Part shown: piece by piece, positions 1 to 7,618 of the stretch
Numbering within the stretch: position 1 is the stretch's first letter
Layout: each line of letters opens with the position of its first letter
Assembly (NCBI GenBank): GCA_031292015.1
Contig: JARLHY010000157.1
Coordinates: 1 to 53,682, forward strand
DNA: 53,682 nucleotides
DNA from: Negativicutes bacterium
GTDB taxonomy: Bacteria; Bacillota_C; Negativicutes; Sporomusales_B; JARLHX01
Reading direction: 5' to 3'
Made by a program: the position numbers and the translations under genes
Notes under the pieces: generated by a model
Seen by the model: only the letters and a program-made list of their open reading frames with translations
Databases searched by the model: none
Told to the model about the DNA's origin: nothing

Positions 1-700
1 CTTCTTCGAGGACTTTTTGGTTGCGGCGCTGCAGGGAGCATTCGCGCTCGCCAAGATGGATGATATGGCCGAAGTTGTCGGCGACGATCTGCACTTCAAT
101 GTGGCGGGCGTCGGAGACGTATTTCTCCAGAAAACAGGGCGAGGCACTGATGGACTTGTCAGCGGCATGAATGAGTTCCTTGCGGTTTCTGGCGGTGCGG
201 ATGCCGCTGCCGCCGCCGCCGGCAGCAGGCTTTAAGATGACCGGATAACCGATTTCTTCGGCCATACGGCATAGTTCCACCACATCGGTGGATGGGGCGC
301 TGCCTTGGGTCATCGGCAGACCGGCTTGCTGCATAGCAGTCCGGGCCGCGTCTTTGTTGCCTACCCGCCGGATGATGTCAGACCGTGGCCCGACAAAGGT
401 CAGGCCGGCTTGGGTGACCATTTCGGCGAAGTCGGCGTTTTCGGCCAGGAAGCCATAACCAGGATGGATGGCGTCGGCCTGAGCCATTTTGGCCACCGCG
501 AGGATGGCCGCACCGTTGAGATAGCTGTATTCTGCCGGAGCCGGGCCGAGGTGATAAGCAGCATCGGCCAGTTGCACATGCAGGGCGTCATAGTCAGCGT
601 CTGAATAGACGGCGACGGTTTTTATGCCCAGCTCCTGGCAGGCCCGGATGATTCGGACGGCGATTTCGCCGCGGTTGGCGATAAGCAGTCGTTTAAACAT
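1..700 (-). CDS. accC: Biotin carboxylase (N-terminal part; runs off the left edge)
   Basis: ATP-grasp biotin carboxylase, which carboxylates biotin on a carrier protein with ATP and bicarbonate. Only about 233 N-terminal codons are inside the window. The protein opens with MFKRLLIANRGEIAVRII, the classic start of the family. It then shows the HPGYGFLAEN motif (around residues 79-88), the glycine-rich ATP-grasp loop KPAAGGGGSGI (about 157-167) and the ECSLQRRNQK block near the edge. An AGG-rich ribosome site (GGGAGG) sits 8 bases before the ATG. It is divergent from uvrC, with its own promoter at 767-795 and a dyad between promoter and start. It could be acetyl-CoA carboxylase AccC or the biotin-carboxylase part of pyruvate carboxylase; the missing C-terminus would decide. 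The symbol is therefore tentative, while the enzyme family is secure. Confidence 0.9.
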   Translation of the reverse strand, partial: MFKRLLIANRGEIAVRIIRACQELGIKTVAVYSDADYDALHVQLADAAYHLGPAPAEYSYLNGAAILAVAKMAQADAIHPGYGFLAENADFAEMVTQAGLTFVGPRSDIIRRVGNKDAARTAMQQAGLPMTQGSAPSTDVVELCRMAEEIGYPVILKPAAGGGGSGIRTARNRKELIHAADKSISASPCFLEKYVSDARHIEVQIVADNFGHIIHLGERECSLQRRNQKVLEE

Positions 701-730
701 CGTTTTGACCTCCCATTGACTGTTATAGTT

Positions 731-755
731 TACCAGGAGATATTATAACCTGGTA
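731..755. promoter_or_regulatory. Inverted repeat, candidate operator
   Basis: TACCAGG, 11 bases, CCTGGTA: a perfect 7-base dyad just downstream of the expected transcription start of the carboxylase gene. Its position fits a repressor site or a leader hairpin. It is not a clear match to any operator I know; fatty-acid regulators would be the first to test if the gene is accC. Confidence 0.45.
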
Positions 756-766
756 CCAATGTTTTT

Positions 767-795
767 ATTATAATATAATTTCAGTGACGAAACAA
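767..795 (-). promoter_or_regulatory. Promoter of the biotin carboxylase gene
   Basis: On the minus strand, TTGTTT (plus 790-795) is followed after exactly 17 bases by TATAAT (plus 767-772). Transcription would start near 760, giving a leader of about 60 bases. This is a sequence match only. Confidence 0.6.
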
Positions 796-871
796 TGGGA
801 AAAGATATGTATACACAGGCTGAATTTTCAGCTTATTTGCCTCGGAGAATGCTTTTGCAGGAGGTTCGGCC

Positions 872-2668
872 ATGACAACGGAACTGGCGGAAAAGTTAGC
901 GCTACTGCCTGACAAGCCCGGAGTATATCTGATGAAAGACGAACATGGCCGCATTATCTATGTCGGCAAAGCGGTCAACCTGAAAAACCGGGTGCGTTCC
1001 TATTTTCAGGCCAGCCGTGGTCATTCGCCCAAGGTGCTGGCTATGGTGGCCCGGATCGTCGATCTGGAATACATTATGACTGCCTCGGAAATGGAAGCCC
1101 TCATCCTGGAATGCAACCTGATCAAGAAGCACCGGCCGAAGTATAATATCAGTCTGAAGGACGACAAGAGCTTTCCCTATGTGAAAGTTACCCTGAATGA
1201 GTCGTATCCGCAGGTCTATGTCACCCGCAAGGTGCAAAAGGACGGCGCCAAATATTTCGGACCCTATACCAACGCCGGGGCGGTCCATGACACAATCCGC
1301 CTGCTGCGCAAACTGTTTCCCCTGCGTACCTGCCGCAAGCTGGACGCCGCCCGGCCGTGTCTGCAGCATCATATTAAGCGCTGCCTGGCGCCCTGCAGCG
1401 GCAAAGTTGACGCCACTCTCTACGGCGAGATGATCAACTCTGTCTGTCTATTGCTGGAGGGGCGCAGCGACGTTCTCATCAAAGAACTGCGCCGCCGGAT
1501 GGCAGTGGCTGCGACCCAGCTTAATTTTGAGCAGGCTGCCATGCTGCGTGATCAGCTGGCGGCGATCGAGAAGGTGACCGAGAAGCAGAATATCGTCACC
1601 GGCTCGGGTGATCAGGACATTATCGGTTTGGCCCGCTCGGCCTCAGCCACCTGTGTCCAGGTGTTCTTCGTCCGCAGCGGCAAGATGGTGGGCCGGGAAC
1701 ATTTTATGCTGAGCGGCGGCGAACAGGAAGAAGACGCCGAGGTGCTGGCGGCGTTTATCAAGCAGTATTACAGCCAGGCGGCCTTCATTCCGCGGGAAGT
1801 ATTGCTGCCGCTGGCTCCGCCGGAGCAGGAACTGCTGGCCGACTGGCTGAGCGAACGCAAAGGCAGCCGGGTAAGGCTGGAAGAACCCAAACGGGGAACC
1901 AAGAATGATTTGGTCAACATGGCGGCCGGCAATGCCGCCGGAGTGCTTGATGAGATGGCGGCCAGGCTGAGTGCCGAGGCCCAGCGTACCGGCGGGGCGG
2001 TGTCCGAATTGGCGGAATACCTGGCTCTGCCGGCGCCGCCTGAACGAATCGAGTGTTTTGATATTTCCCATATCCAGGGGGCGGAAACGGTGGCCTCGAT
2101 GGTGGTCTTCGAGGACGGTCTGCCAAGAAAAGCCGATTATCGCCGCTTTAAGCTACGGACGGTGGAAGGCAAGCCTGACGACTTCAAGTCGATGCAGGAG
2201 GTGGTCGGCCGCCGCTATGGGGACGGCAAAGGACCGCTGCCTGACCTGATCGTGATTGACGGCGGCAAAGGACAATTGAGTTCGGCGCTGGAGATCATCC
2301 GCGGCCTGGGCCTGACCGAGGTTCCGGTGGTGGGACTGGCCAAGGAATTTGAGTATATTTTCCGGGAAGGCGACAGCGAACCGCTGGTTTTGCCTCGCGA
2401 CAGTCAGGCTTTGTATTTGATGCAGCGCATCCGTGACGAGGCCCATCGTTTTGCTGTCAGTTATCACCGCAAATTGCGGGCCAAGCGCAATATGGTTTCG
2501 GTGCTGGACCATGTGGCAGGGATCGGGGCCAAGCGCCGCAAAGCATTGTGGGATCATTTCAGCAGTCTGGCCAAAATCAAGGAGGCCACAGCGGAAGAGC
2601 TGGCGGCGGTGCCGGGAATGACCAAGGCGGCGGCTGATGCGGTATATGAATTCTTCCGGCGGGGATGA
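872..2668 (+). CDS. uvrC: Excinuclease ABC subunit C
   Basis: UvrC makes both incisions in nucleotide excision repair after UvrA and UvrB load on damaged DNA. The 598-residue length is normal. Domains in order: GIY-YIG nuclease (about 12-95, with KPGVYLMKD and IYVGKA), cysteine-rich linker (about 150-175), UVR domain that binds UvrB (about 203-236), RNase H-like nuclease (about 380-530, with the acidic motif ECFDISH and VIDGGKGQ), and a double helix-hairpin-helix at the C-terminus. An AGGAGG ribosome site lies 8 bases before the ATG. mobA follows after 12 bases, so the two are probably co-transcribed. The start agrees with the family N-terminus. Confidence 0.98.
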   Translation: MTTELAEKLALLPDKPGVYLMKDEHGRIIYVGKAVNLKNRVRSYFQASRGHSPKVLAMVARIVDLEYIMTASEMEALILECNLIKKHRPKYNISLKDDKSFPYVKVTLNESYPQVYVTRKVQKDGAKYFGPYTNAGAVHDTIRLLRKLFPLRTCRKLDAARPCLQHHIKRCLAPCSGKVDATLYGEMINSVCLLLEGRSDVLIKELRRRMAVAATQLNFEQAAMLRDQLAAIEKVTEKQNIVTGSGDQDIIGLARSASATCVQVFFVRSGKMVGREHFMLSGGEQEEDAEVLAAFIKQYYSQAAFIPREVLLPLAPPEQELLADWLSERKGSRVRLEEPKRGTKNDLVNMAAGNAAGVLDEMAARLSAEAQRTGGAVSELAEYLALPAPPERIECFDISHIQGAETVASMVVFEDGLPRKADYRRFKLRTVEGKPDDFKSMQEVVGRRYGDGKGPLPDLIVIDGGKGQLSSALEIIRGLGLTEVPVVGLAKEFEYIFREGDSEPLVLPRDSQALYLMQRIRDEAHRFAVSYHRKLRAKRNMVSVLDHVAGIGAKRRKALWDHFSSLAKIKEATAEELAAVPGMTKAAADAVYEFFRRG

Positions 2669-2680
2669 GGGGGGAGACCG

Positions 2681-3262
2681 ATGACAGAAAAACCGGCATT
2701 GACAGGGATTGTCCTGGCAGGGGGCCGCAGTGTCCGGATGGGCAGCGATAAAGCCAGCCTGCCGTGGAGGGGCGGCGATCTGCTGCACGCCGTGCTCAAT
2801 GCTTTGACGCCGGTCTGTTCCGAGCTGATTGTCGTCAGTAACTCGCCTCGGGTTATCACCTTGCCGGATGTCAGGGTGGTCGCCGACAGCTATCCAGGCT
2901 GCGGGCCTCTCGGGGGGATTCACGCCGGTCTGGCGGCTTCAGGCAGCGACTACAATTTTGTGGTGGCCTGTGATATGCCGTATATCGATGGCCGGGCGGC
3001 GAAATATATGGCTGCTGCGGCTTCTGGCTTCGACGTGGCGGTGCCGTTTATCGACGGCTATTTTCACCCGCTGCACGCTGTTTATCATCGGCGCTGCCTG
3101 CCTGTGGTCGAGAAGATGCTGACAAGCGGTCGCTATCGGATTGTCGATCTATATCCAGAGGTCCGTTTGCGGCTGGTTAATGCCGAAGAACTGGCTCAAT
3201 TCAGCCCGGACTTTGCCATCTTCCGCAATCTTAACAGTCCGGCTGATTTGTGTAATTTGTAA
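2681..3262 (+). CDS. mobA: Molybdenum cofactor guanylyltransferase
   Basis: MobA transfers GMP from GTP to molybdopterin to give the bis-MGD form of the cofactor used by formate dehydrogenases and related reductases. The 193 residues begin with the nucleotidyltransferase signature TGIVLAGGRSVRMGSDKA (about 8-25), then GPLGGIHAGL (about 73-82) and a metal-binding VACDMPY (about 93-99). Length and motifs are normal. It lies 12 bases after uvrC behind a GGGGGAG ribosome site, so it probably shares uvrC transcription. No other cofactor gene is next to it. The family has members acting on other nucleotides, but the motif set points to MobA. Confidence 0.92.
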   Translation: MTEKPALTGIVLAGGRSVRMGSDKASLPWRGGDLLHAVLNALTPVCSELIVVSNSPRVITLPDVRVVADSYPGCGPLGGIHAGLAASGSDYNFVVACDMPYIDGRAAKYMAAAASGFDVAVPFIDGYFHPLHAVYHRRCLPVVEKMLTSGRYRIVDLYPEVRLRLVNAEELAQFSPDFAIFRNLNSPADLCNL

Positions 3263-3320
3263 TATATTACCATGTATGGACCGTCAAACGGCGGCTCATA
3301 CTAATCAGCGTAGAGGGTTC

Positions 3321-3680
3321 GTAATGGTCGAGCCAAGACTGGTGCCGGATTTCACGTGAAGTTCGGTATTAGTCGGCCAAAGAGCAGTGCCGGGTTTCGC
3401 AAGGAGCTCGGTATTGGTCGGCGGGAAGATCAGCATGTGTCTTGTAAGGCTGTGCAGTAGCCGAAATGTTGCTGTATGGTCGAAAGGGATGTATGGTGGT
3501 CGAGCTAAGACTGCCAGGGGTGCTGGAGAAAGTTGCCCGGAAAACTGCGAAATGGGTCTGTCGTTGTCGAGATGATTGCGGCAGGTTCGGCAGGTATCTC
3601 TGGTAGTCGAGCAAAGGTCAGTGCCGGTGGTGTAATGCTTGTGCGTGGTCGACAGATTACGTATAGGTATGTAATGATCG
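3321..3680. repeat. Degenerate tandem array with a period of about 45 bp
   Basis: The 550 bases between mobA and the rubredoxin gene hold no convincing gene but an eroded repeat. The first three units start at 3321, 3366 and 3411, exactly 45 bases apart, each with GTAnT(A/G)GTCG at its head; the first two share AAGA-C-GTGCCGG-TTTC behind it. Worn copies with the GTCG core follow near 3474, 3491, 3563, 3602 and 3645, with irregular spacing. In one minus-strand frame (3305-3703) the unit reads as a 15-residue repeat PTNTEL..K.GT, but no good ribosome site precedes that frame. Confidence 0.65.
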
Positions 3681-3746
3681 GTATTGGCTGTAGCGTAGAT
3701 CATTACGGGCTCTCTTTATTTTGCGTAAAAACCTTTTGGGAATCGA

Positions 3747-3776
3747 TTGCAATGATGTCCGTGAGTACGGTAAAAT
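3747..3776 (+). promoter_or_regulatory. Promoter of the rubredoxin gene
   Basis: TTGCAA (3747-3752), 18 bases, TAAAAT (3771-3776), about 40 bases before the rubredoxin ATG. It sits just after the repeat array, so the gene has its own promoter. Confidence 0.55.
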
Positions 3777-3815
3777 AGAGACAGGCATCTTTGAATCGAA
3801 AAAGGAGTGGGCGAT

Positions 3816-3974
3816 ATGGCAAAATACGTTTGCACAGTCTGTGGCTATGTGTATGATGAGGCCGATGGCGATCCCGACCATGGCGTTGCGGCAGGCACCG
3901 CCTTTACGAGCTTACCGGATGACTGGGTATGTCCAGTATGTGGCGTGGGTACCGATCAATTTCAACCCGAATAG
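3816..3974 (+). CDS. Rubredoxin
   Basis: A 52-residue one-iron electron carrier. It shows both iron-binding knuckles, CTVCGY (Cys6 and Cys9) and CPVCGV (Cys39 and Cys42), plus the conserved [10 protein letters not shown] and the LPDDWVCP segment, all standard for the family. The ribosome site AAAGGAG lies 7 bases before the ATG. It is monocistronic, between its own promoter and terminator. In anaerobes of this kind rubredoxin usually feeds electrons to peroxide- or superoxide-scavenging enzymes; no such partner is adjacent, so its role here is open. Confidence 0.97.
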   Translation: MAKYVCTVCGYVYDEADGDPDHGVAAGTAFTSLPDDWVCPVCGVGTDQFQPE

Positions 3975-3985
3975 CCTGTTGAGAA

Positions 3986-4013
3986 GGCCCTCCGGCTGGG
4001 AGGGTTTTCTTTT
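3986..4013 (+). terminator. Intrinsic terminator of the rubredoxin gene
   Basis: Stem CCCTCC / GGAGGG with a 5-base loop (3988-4004), followed by TTTTCTTTT. Confidence 0.85.
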
Positions 4014-4148
4014 GCCGCTTTTCTCTGACCCCAAGATATAGTAAGAGAAATACAAAATAAATACTATATATGGTTTTTTCTAGCAGGAGATCGGTTTGGA
4101 TTGTCGAAAATTAAAGTCATAATACTCAGAAATATGGGGGAATCGTTG

Positions 4149-4433
4149 ATGATGCTAGTAGAAGGAGTCATGGTCAGTCATCCGGCTGAAATGACATGGG
4201 AAGAAGCCACCCAGTATGCTGAAGAGGAAATCGGTCTTTGGCGCGAGAAGGGCAAGCTGCTGGACCGGGTGGAAATCGAGACCGACGGTGGCGACGTGAT
4301 TGTCACTGCCAAAGAAAAATCGCCGATCCGGCGGGTGCGTCGGATAACCGGCTATTTGAGCGAATTGACAAATTTTAATGACGCCAAACAGGCCGAACTT
4401 GGCGGCCGGATGGTGCATTGTAAAACGAACTAA
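4149..4433 (+). CDS. Small protein with an NrdD-like glycyl-radical tail
   Basis: 94 residues. The last 35 or so resemble the extreme C-terminus of anaerobic ribonucleotide reductase NrdD. The stretch RRVRRITGYLSEL (about 61-73) matches the RVxGY loop that carries the radical glycine (E. coli NrdD Gly681), and FNDAKQAEL..R..H follows in the same spacing as in NrdD. The corresponding glycine here is residue 68. The N-terminal 60 residues are acidic, with no cysteines and no zinc site, and I do not recognise them. ATG 4149 has GGGGG 8 bases upstream; a TTG at 4101 in frame would add 16 residues. The gene stands alone, with no nrdD or nrdG nearby. It could be a radical spare part like GrcA, or a relic domain with another job; the tail homology is the only firm clue. 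Confidence 0.75.
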   Translation: MMLVEGVMVSHPAEMTWEEATQYAEEEIGLWREKGKLLDRVEIETDGGDVIVTAKEKSPIRRVRRITGYLSELTNFNDAKQAELGGRMVHCKTN

Positions 4434-4464
4434 TTTATTTCAACAACACTAAAAAGTAGCTAAT

Positions 4465-4494
4465 AAAAACTAGGGCTGAGGCCCTAGTTTTTTG
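4465..4494. terminator. Bidirectional terminator
   Basis: Perfect 9-base stem AACTAGGGC / GCCCTAGTT around a TGAG loop, with T-runs on the right of both strands. It serves the convergent genes ending at 4433 and 4552. Confidence 0.9.
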
Positions 4495-4551
4495 TTGGCA
4501 AATACCGTTTTTGGGTAAACTTGTTCTAAGCTAAATTGGTGTCAAGGGAGG

Positions 4552-5091
4552 CTAGTGTTCGACTTTTGGCAGGTGGGGCAGCCAGCCTTTATCAAGAGTG
4601 AGTTTCAGCAGGCGATAGTCGAAGTCGAAGGCGGCGTCCAGCACATCCCGGTATACGGCGGCGATCTCCGGTTTGTAGGTTTGGTGCATAGCGCCCATCA
4701 CAGCCATCTGCGACATTTTGGCGACATTGGCCAGTCCAAGGGCGATTTCCCGGTCGGTAAAACAGGCGTCATCCGGCATTTGGAGCGGGGCATCGTGGAG
4801 CTTACGCCGGGCGAACTGGACGTCAGGCAGACTGGCGCCGATCTGCGCGAGCATTTTTTCCGCCCGTTCCAGCAACCACTGTGTCTGCTCGTCGATGGCT
4901 CGCTTGAGCATCGTTCTTAGATCGTGGTCCCTTGCCTGATTGTAGAGCACTTCGAGGCTGGAGAGGTTCTGGCGGCCCGCAGCGACAACGGCCATTAGGC
5001 CGGCGGTTTCAAAATAATTGAGGGGCTCTTTGTCGAACATCTGATTGATGGTGGTGTTGACACTGGTGTTGATTTTATCGATTGTAGTCAT
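4552..5091 (-). CDS. Helical protein, DUF3231-like
   Basis: 179 residues, predicted all-helical with no signal peptide or membrane segment. It resembles the single-domain DUF3231 group (ferritin-like four-helix proteins of spore-formers, some linked to spore coats), but I recognise this only from general pattern (QTQWLLERAEKML, ASLPDVQF, MGAMHQTYKPE), so the family call is tentative. The start was set at the ATG at 5091 because AAGGGAGG lies 7 bases before it; an upstream in-frame ATG at 5157 has no such site and would add a lysine-rich stretch. It stands alone, convergent with the NrdD-tail gene, and uses the shared terminator at 4465-4494. Confidence 0.6.
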   Translation of the reverse strand: MTTIDKINTSVNTTINQMFDKEPLNYFETAGLMAVVAAGRQNLSSLEVLYNQARDHDLRTMLKRAIDEQTQWLLERAEKMLAQIGASLPDVQFARRKLHDAPLQMPDDACFTDREIALGLANVAKMSQMAVMGAMHQTYKPEIAAVYRDVLDAAFDFDYRLLKLTLDKGWLPHLPKVEH

Positions 5092-5229
5092 GAAACGGCC
5101 TCCCTTATTGCATTTAATGGCTGTTTTCTTAGAATAGGCACAATTGGTGTTTTTCATACATTTGGGGAGGATTTAATCTGGTGGGACACGAAGTGTTGGG
5201 TGATTGGCACACGAATAGGAGGGACTACT

Positions 5230-6243
5230 GTGGATTGGAATACATTGAAGAAGACGGCGCGGGAAAAATTTGACGGCTCCTGCCGGGTCTGCCCGGTGTG
5301 CAATGGCGTGGCCTGCGCCGGCGAAGTGCCGGGAATGGGCGGCTCAGGCACAGGAGCGTCTTTTCGTAACAATATGGCGGCTCTGGACGGCTATCGCCTG
5401 AATTTGCGTACCCAGCACAGTGTGAGCGAACCGGTGCTGAAATGCCGGATTCTGGGAATGGATTTGGCAATGCCGGTTATTGGCGCTGCCCTCGCCGGTA
5501 TCGCAATTAATATGAAAGGTGCTCTGAGTGAGGAGGAGTACGATCTGGCAGTGGTGACGGCCTGCCAGGCGGCTGGGACGATTTGTATGACCGGGGACGG
5601 CCCAAACCCGGCGATCTTTGAAACCGGGCTCAAGGCGCTGGTTGCTGCAGGCGGGTGGGGCATTCCGATTCTCAAGCCCCGTGAGACAGAGAAGATTGTG
5701 GCCCTGGCGAACAGAGCTGCTGCGGCCGGCTCGCCGGCCTTTGGTGTGGATGTCGATGCTGCGGCTCTGATCAATATGACCAACGCCGGCCAGCCGGTGG
5801 GACCAAAAACCATCGAGGAGCTTGCGGACATCAAACGTCAGACAAGTATCCCGTTCATTGTCAAAGGGGTCATGACCTCGGATGAGGCGCAGGGGTGCGT
5901 GGAAGCAGGGGTAGACGCCATCGTCATTTCCAATCACGGTGGTCGGGCAATGGATCATACGCCAGGTACGGCCGAGGTGTTGCCGCACATCGCTGAGGCG
6001 GTGAAGGGGCAAATCACCATTTTGGTGGATGGCGGGGTGCGCAGCGGGGCGGATGTTCTCAAAATGCTGGCCCTTGGCGCCGACGCTGTTCTCTTGGGCC
6101 GGCCGCTGGCGATCGGCACAGTTGGCGGTGGCTGTGAGGGAGCGCAGATGGTACTGAGCAGACTGGCGGCTGAGCTCCGGGCGGCGATGGTGCTGACCGG
6201 GACTGCCAATGTTGCCGAAGTGTCAGAGGATATCATCTGGTAA
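5230..6243 (+). CDS. FMN-dependent alpha-hydroxy-acid dehydrogenase with a four-cysteine N-terminus
   Basis: 337 residues. A TIM-barrel flavoprotein of the lactate/glycolate oxidase family: FMN-contacting VKGVMTSDEA, the catalytic-histidine block SNHGGRAMD, and the phosphate loop VDGGVRSGADVLK..ALGADAVLLGRP. The N-terminus is unlike the classic oxidases: it carries Cys18-x2-Cys21-x2-Cys24-x4-Cys29 followed by GEVPGMGGSGTG. Four clustered cysteines suggest a metal or iron-sulfur site, so in an anaerobe it is more likely a dehydrogenase than an oxygen-using oxidase; that is inference. The start is GTG 5230 with AGGAGGG 6 bases upstream. It is monocistronic between the helical protein (divergent) and the ABC operon. 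The substrate is unknown. Confidence 0.85.
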   Translation: MDWNTLKKTAREKFDGSCRVCPVCNGVACAGEVPGMGGSGTGASFRNNMAALDGYRLNLRTQHSVSEPVLKCRILGMDLAMPVIGAALAGIAINMKGALSEEEYDLAVVTACQAAGTICMTGDGPNPAIFETGLKALVAAGGWGIPILKPRETEKIVALANRAAAAGSPAFGVDVDAAALINMTNAGQPVGPKTIEELADIKRQTSIPFIVKGVMTSDEAQGCVEAGVDAIVISNHGGRAMDHTPGTAEVLPHIAEAVKGQITILVDGGVRSGADVLKMLALGADAVLLGRPLAIGTVGGGCEGAQMVLSRLAAELRAAMVLTGTANVAEVSEDIIW

Positions 6244-6375
6244 AGTGATCGATAGCAAGTTAGCATCAGAAAGACTTTTTTCTACATATTTATTCATTTA
6301 GTTATTTAAAGTAGTAGCAGGAATCTGTATTGGTTGGTAGAATACTATAATTCATTAAACGGTGGAGGGATATTT

Positions 6376-7374
6376 ATGCAAAAGAAAATGTTAGCGGTCG
6401 GGTTGGCGGTTGTTTTCTTGCTCACAGCGATCATGGTTGGCTGTGGATCTAACCAACCGGCTCCGCAACAACCAGCTCAGAAGATTATTATTGCTTACAC
6501 TCCTTGGACTGGATACGGGGCCTTATTTGTAGCTAAAGAAAAGGGAATGTTTAAATCCAGAGGGCTGGATGTTGAACTGCAATCCATCGAAGGGGTAGGC
6601 GACCGCAAGCAAGCTCTCGCCGCCGGGAAAATCCAGGGTATGGCTGCATCCCTCGACGTTTCGGTTTCAGCAGTAGCTGAGCTGCCGCTGAAGTTCGTCT
6701 GGGCATTTGACTCTTCCGCCGGAGCCGACGGACTGATTGTAAAACCGGAAATCAAGACCATGGCTGACCTCAAAGGCAAACAAGTTGCTTATCACAAAGG
6801 TTCTGCCTCCCATCTTCTTTTAGCCGCGCTGCTTGATAAAGCCGGCATGAAAGAATCAGATATCGTCTCTGTTGACATGAAGGCCTCTGAAGCCGCTGCC
6901 GCATTCATGGCTGGCAAAGTTGACGCCGCCATTACCTGGGAACCGCATCTGAGCAAGGCGGCCAAAGCTGGCGGTACCATCCTGGCTACCTCGAAAGATA
7001 CCCCTGGCTTGATCGCCGACGTGCTGGTGTTCAAGGATGACTATGTCAAAGCCAATTCCGCCACAGTCGAGAAAATCGTAGCCGCGATGGCTGAAGCGAC
7101 TGAGTATCTGCAGAAAAACCCGGCTGATGCCAGCAAACCGATTGCCGAAGCCTTCAAGATGAAACCTGAAGAAGTAGTGGAAGACTTCGCGACCCTGAAG
7201 TTCTATGACCTCAAAGGCAACCTCGACTTCTACGGCACCACCGAAAAGCCTGGTCCGATGTACGATGTGGCCAAGCGGGCCGCCCAGTTCTATGTTGACC
7301 AGAAGGTTCTGAAAGAAATTCCTGATGTAACCAAGAATATCGATCCGAGCTTTATCAACAAGCTAAAAAAATAG
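6376..7374 (+). CDS. ABC transporter substrate-binding lipoprotein (SsuA/TauA/NMT1 type)
   Basis: 332 residues. A signal peptide (hydrophobic 5-20) ends at the lipobox-like MVGC, so it should be a membrane-anchored binding protein outside the cell. The mature part has the type-2 periplasmic fold of nitrate/sulfonate/taurine binders: IAYTPWTGYGALFVAKEKG, DLKGKQVAYHKGSASH, and VDAAITWEPHLSKA. A GGTGGAGGG ribosome site precedes the ATG. Codon choice is more uniform than in the neighbours, which fits high expression. A hairpin terminator separates it from permease and ATPase genes, so the binding protein is probably made in excess. The substrate cannot be read from sequence; sulfonates, taurine, nitrate and pyrimidine precursors are all bound by relatives. 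Confidence 0.88.
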   Translation: MQKKMLAVGLAVVFLLTAIMVGCGSNQPAPQQPAQKIIIAYTPWTGYGALFVAKEKGMFKSRGLDVELQSIEGVGDRKQALAAGKIQGMAASLDVSVSAVAELPLKFVWAFDSSAGADGLIVKPEIKTMADLKGKQVAYHKGSASHLLLAALLDKAGMKESDIVSVDMKASEAAAAFMAGKVDAAITWEPHLSKAAKAGGTILATSKDTPGLIADVLVFKDDYVKANSATVEKIVAAMAEATEYLQKNPADASKPIAEAFKMKPEEVVEDFATLKFYDLKGNLDFYGTTEKPGPMYDVAKRAAQFYVDQKVLKEIPDVTKNIDPSFINKLKK

Positions 7375-7392
7375 GGTATAATTTTAGGCAGC

Positions 7393-7438
7393 AAGAGGCT
7401 GTTGACAAGGCGCCAGCGCCTATCGCAGCCTCTTTCTT
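7393..7438 (+). terminator. Attenuating terminator between binding protein and permease
   Basis: AAGAGGCTG (7393-7401) pairs with CAGCCTCTT (7426-7434), with an inner stem AGGCGC / GCGCCT, followed by a short T-rich tail. It is likely to allow partial read-through. Confidence 0.7.
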
Positions 7439-7556
7439 GTACGAATCGGAAGTTTGTACTTTCTAAAGTCGGATGAAACGACTCAGTTTTTGCCTGTTAA
7501 GGATGTTCGCCGCCTGGCGCTGAACAAGCTGATCGCATCAAGGCCAAAGTGTTGCG

Positions 7557-7585
7557 TTGGCTCATGGCAAACCTAGTCTTATCTT
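7557..7585 (+). promoter_or_regulatory. Weak promoter candidate before the permease gene
   Basis: TTGGCT, 17 bases, TATCTT. The match is modest. The rest of the 240-base gap has a small stem AGTCG / CGACT near 7470-7486 but no gene that I can support. Confidence 0.3.
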
Positions 7586-7618
7586 AATCTGCCGGGAAGT
7601 AACAGGGGGAAGGTGGTC

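Noticed and set aside
3305..3703. 132-codon minus-strand frame with 15-residue repeats over the 45-bp array
   Set aside because: Not listed as a gene: weak ribosome site and threonine/arginine-rich low-complexity reading; kept as a possible explanation of the repeat.
5187..5210. TTGGCAC as a sigma-54 promoter before the hydroxy-acid dehydrogenase
   Set aside because: The -12 TTGC element is missing at the required distance.
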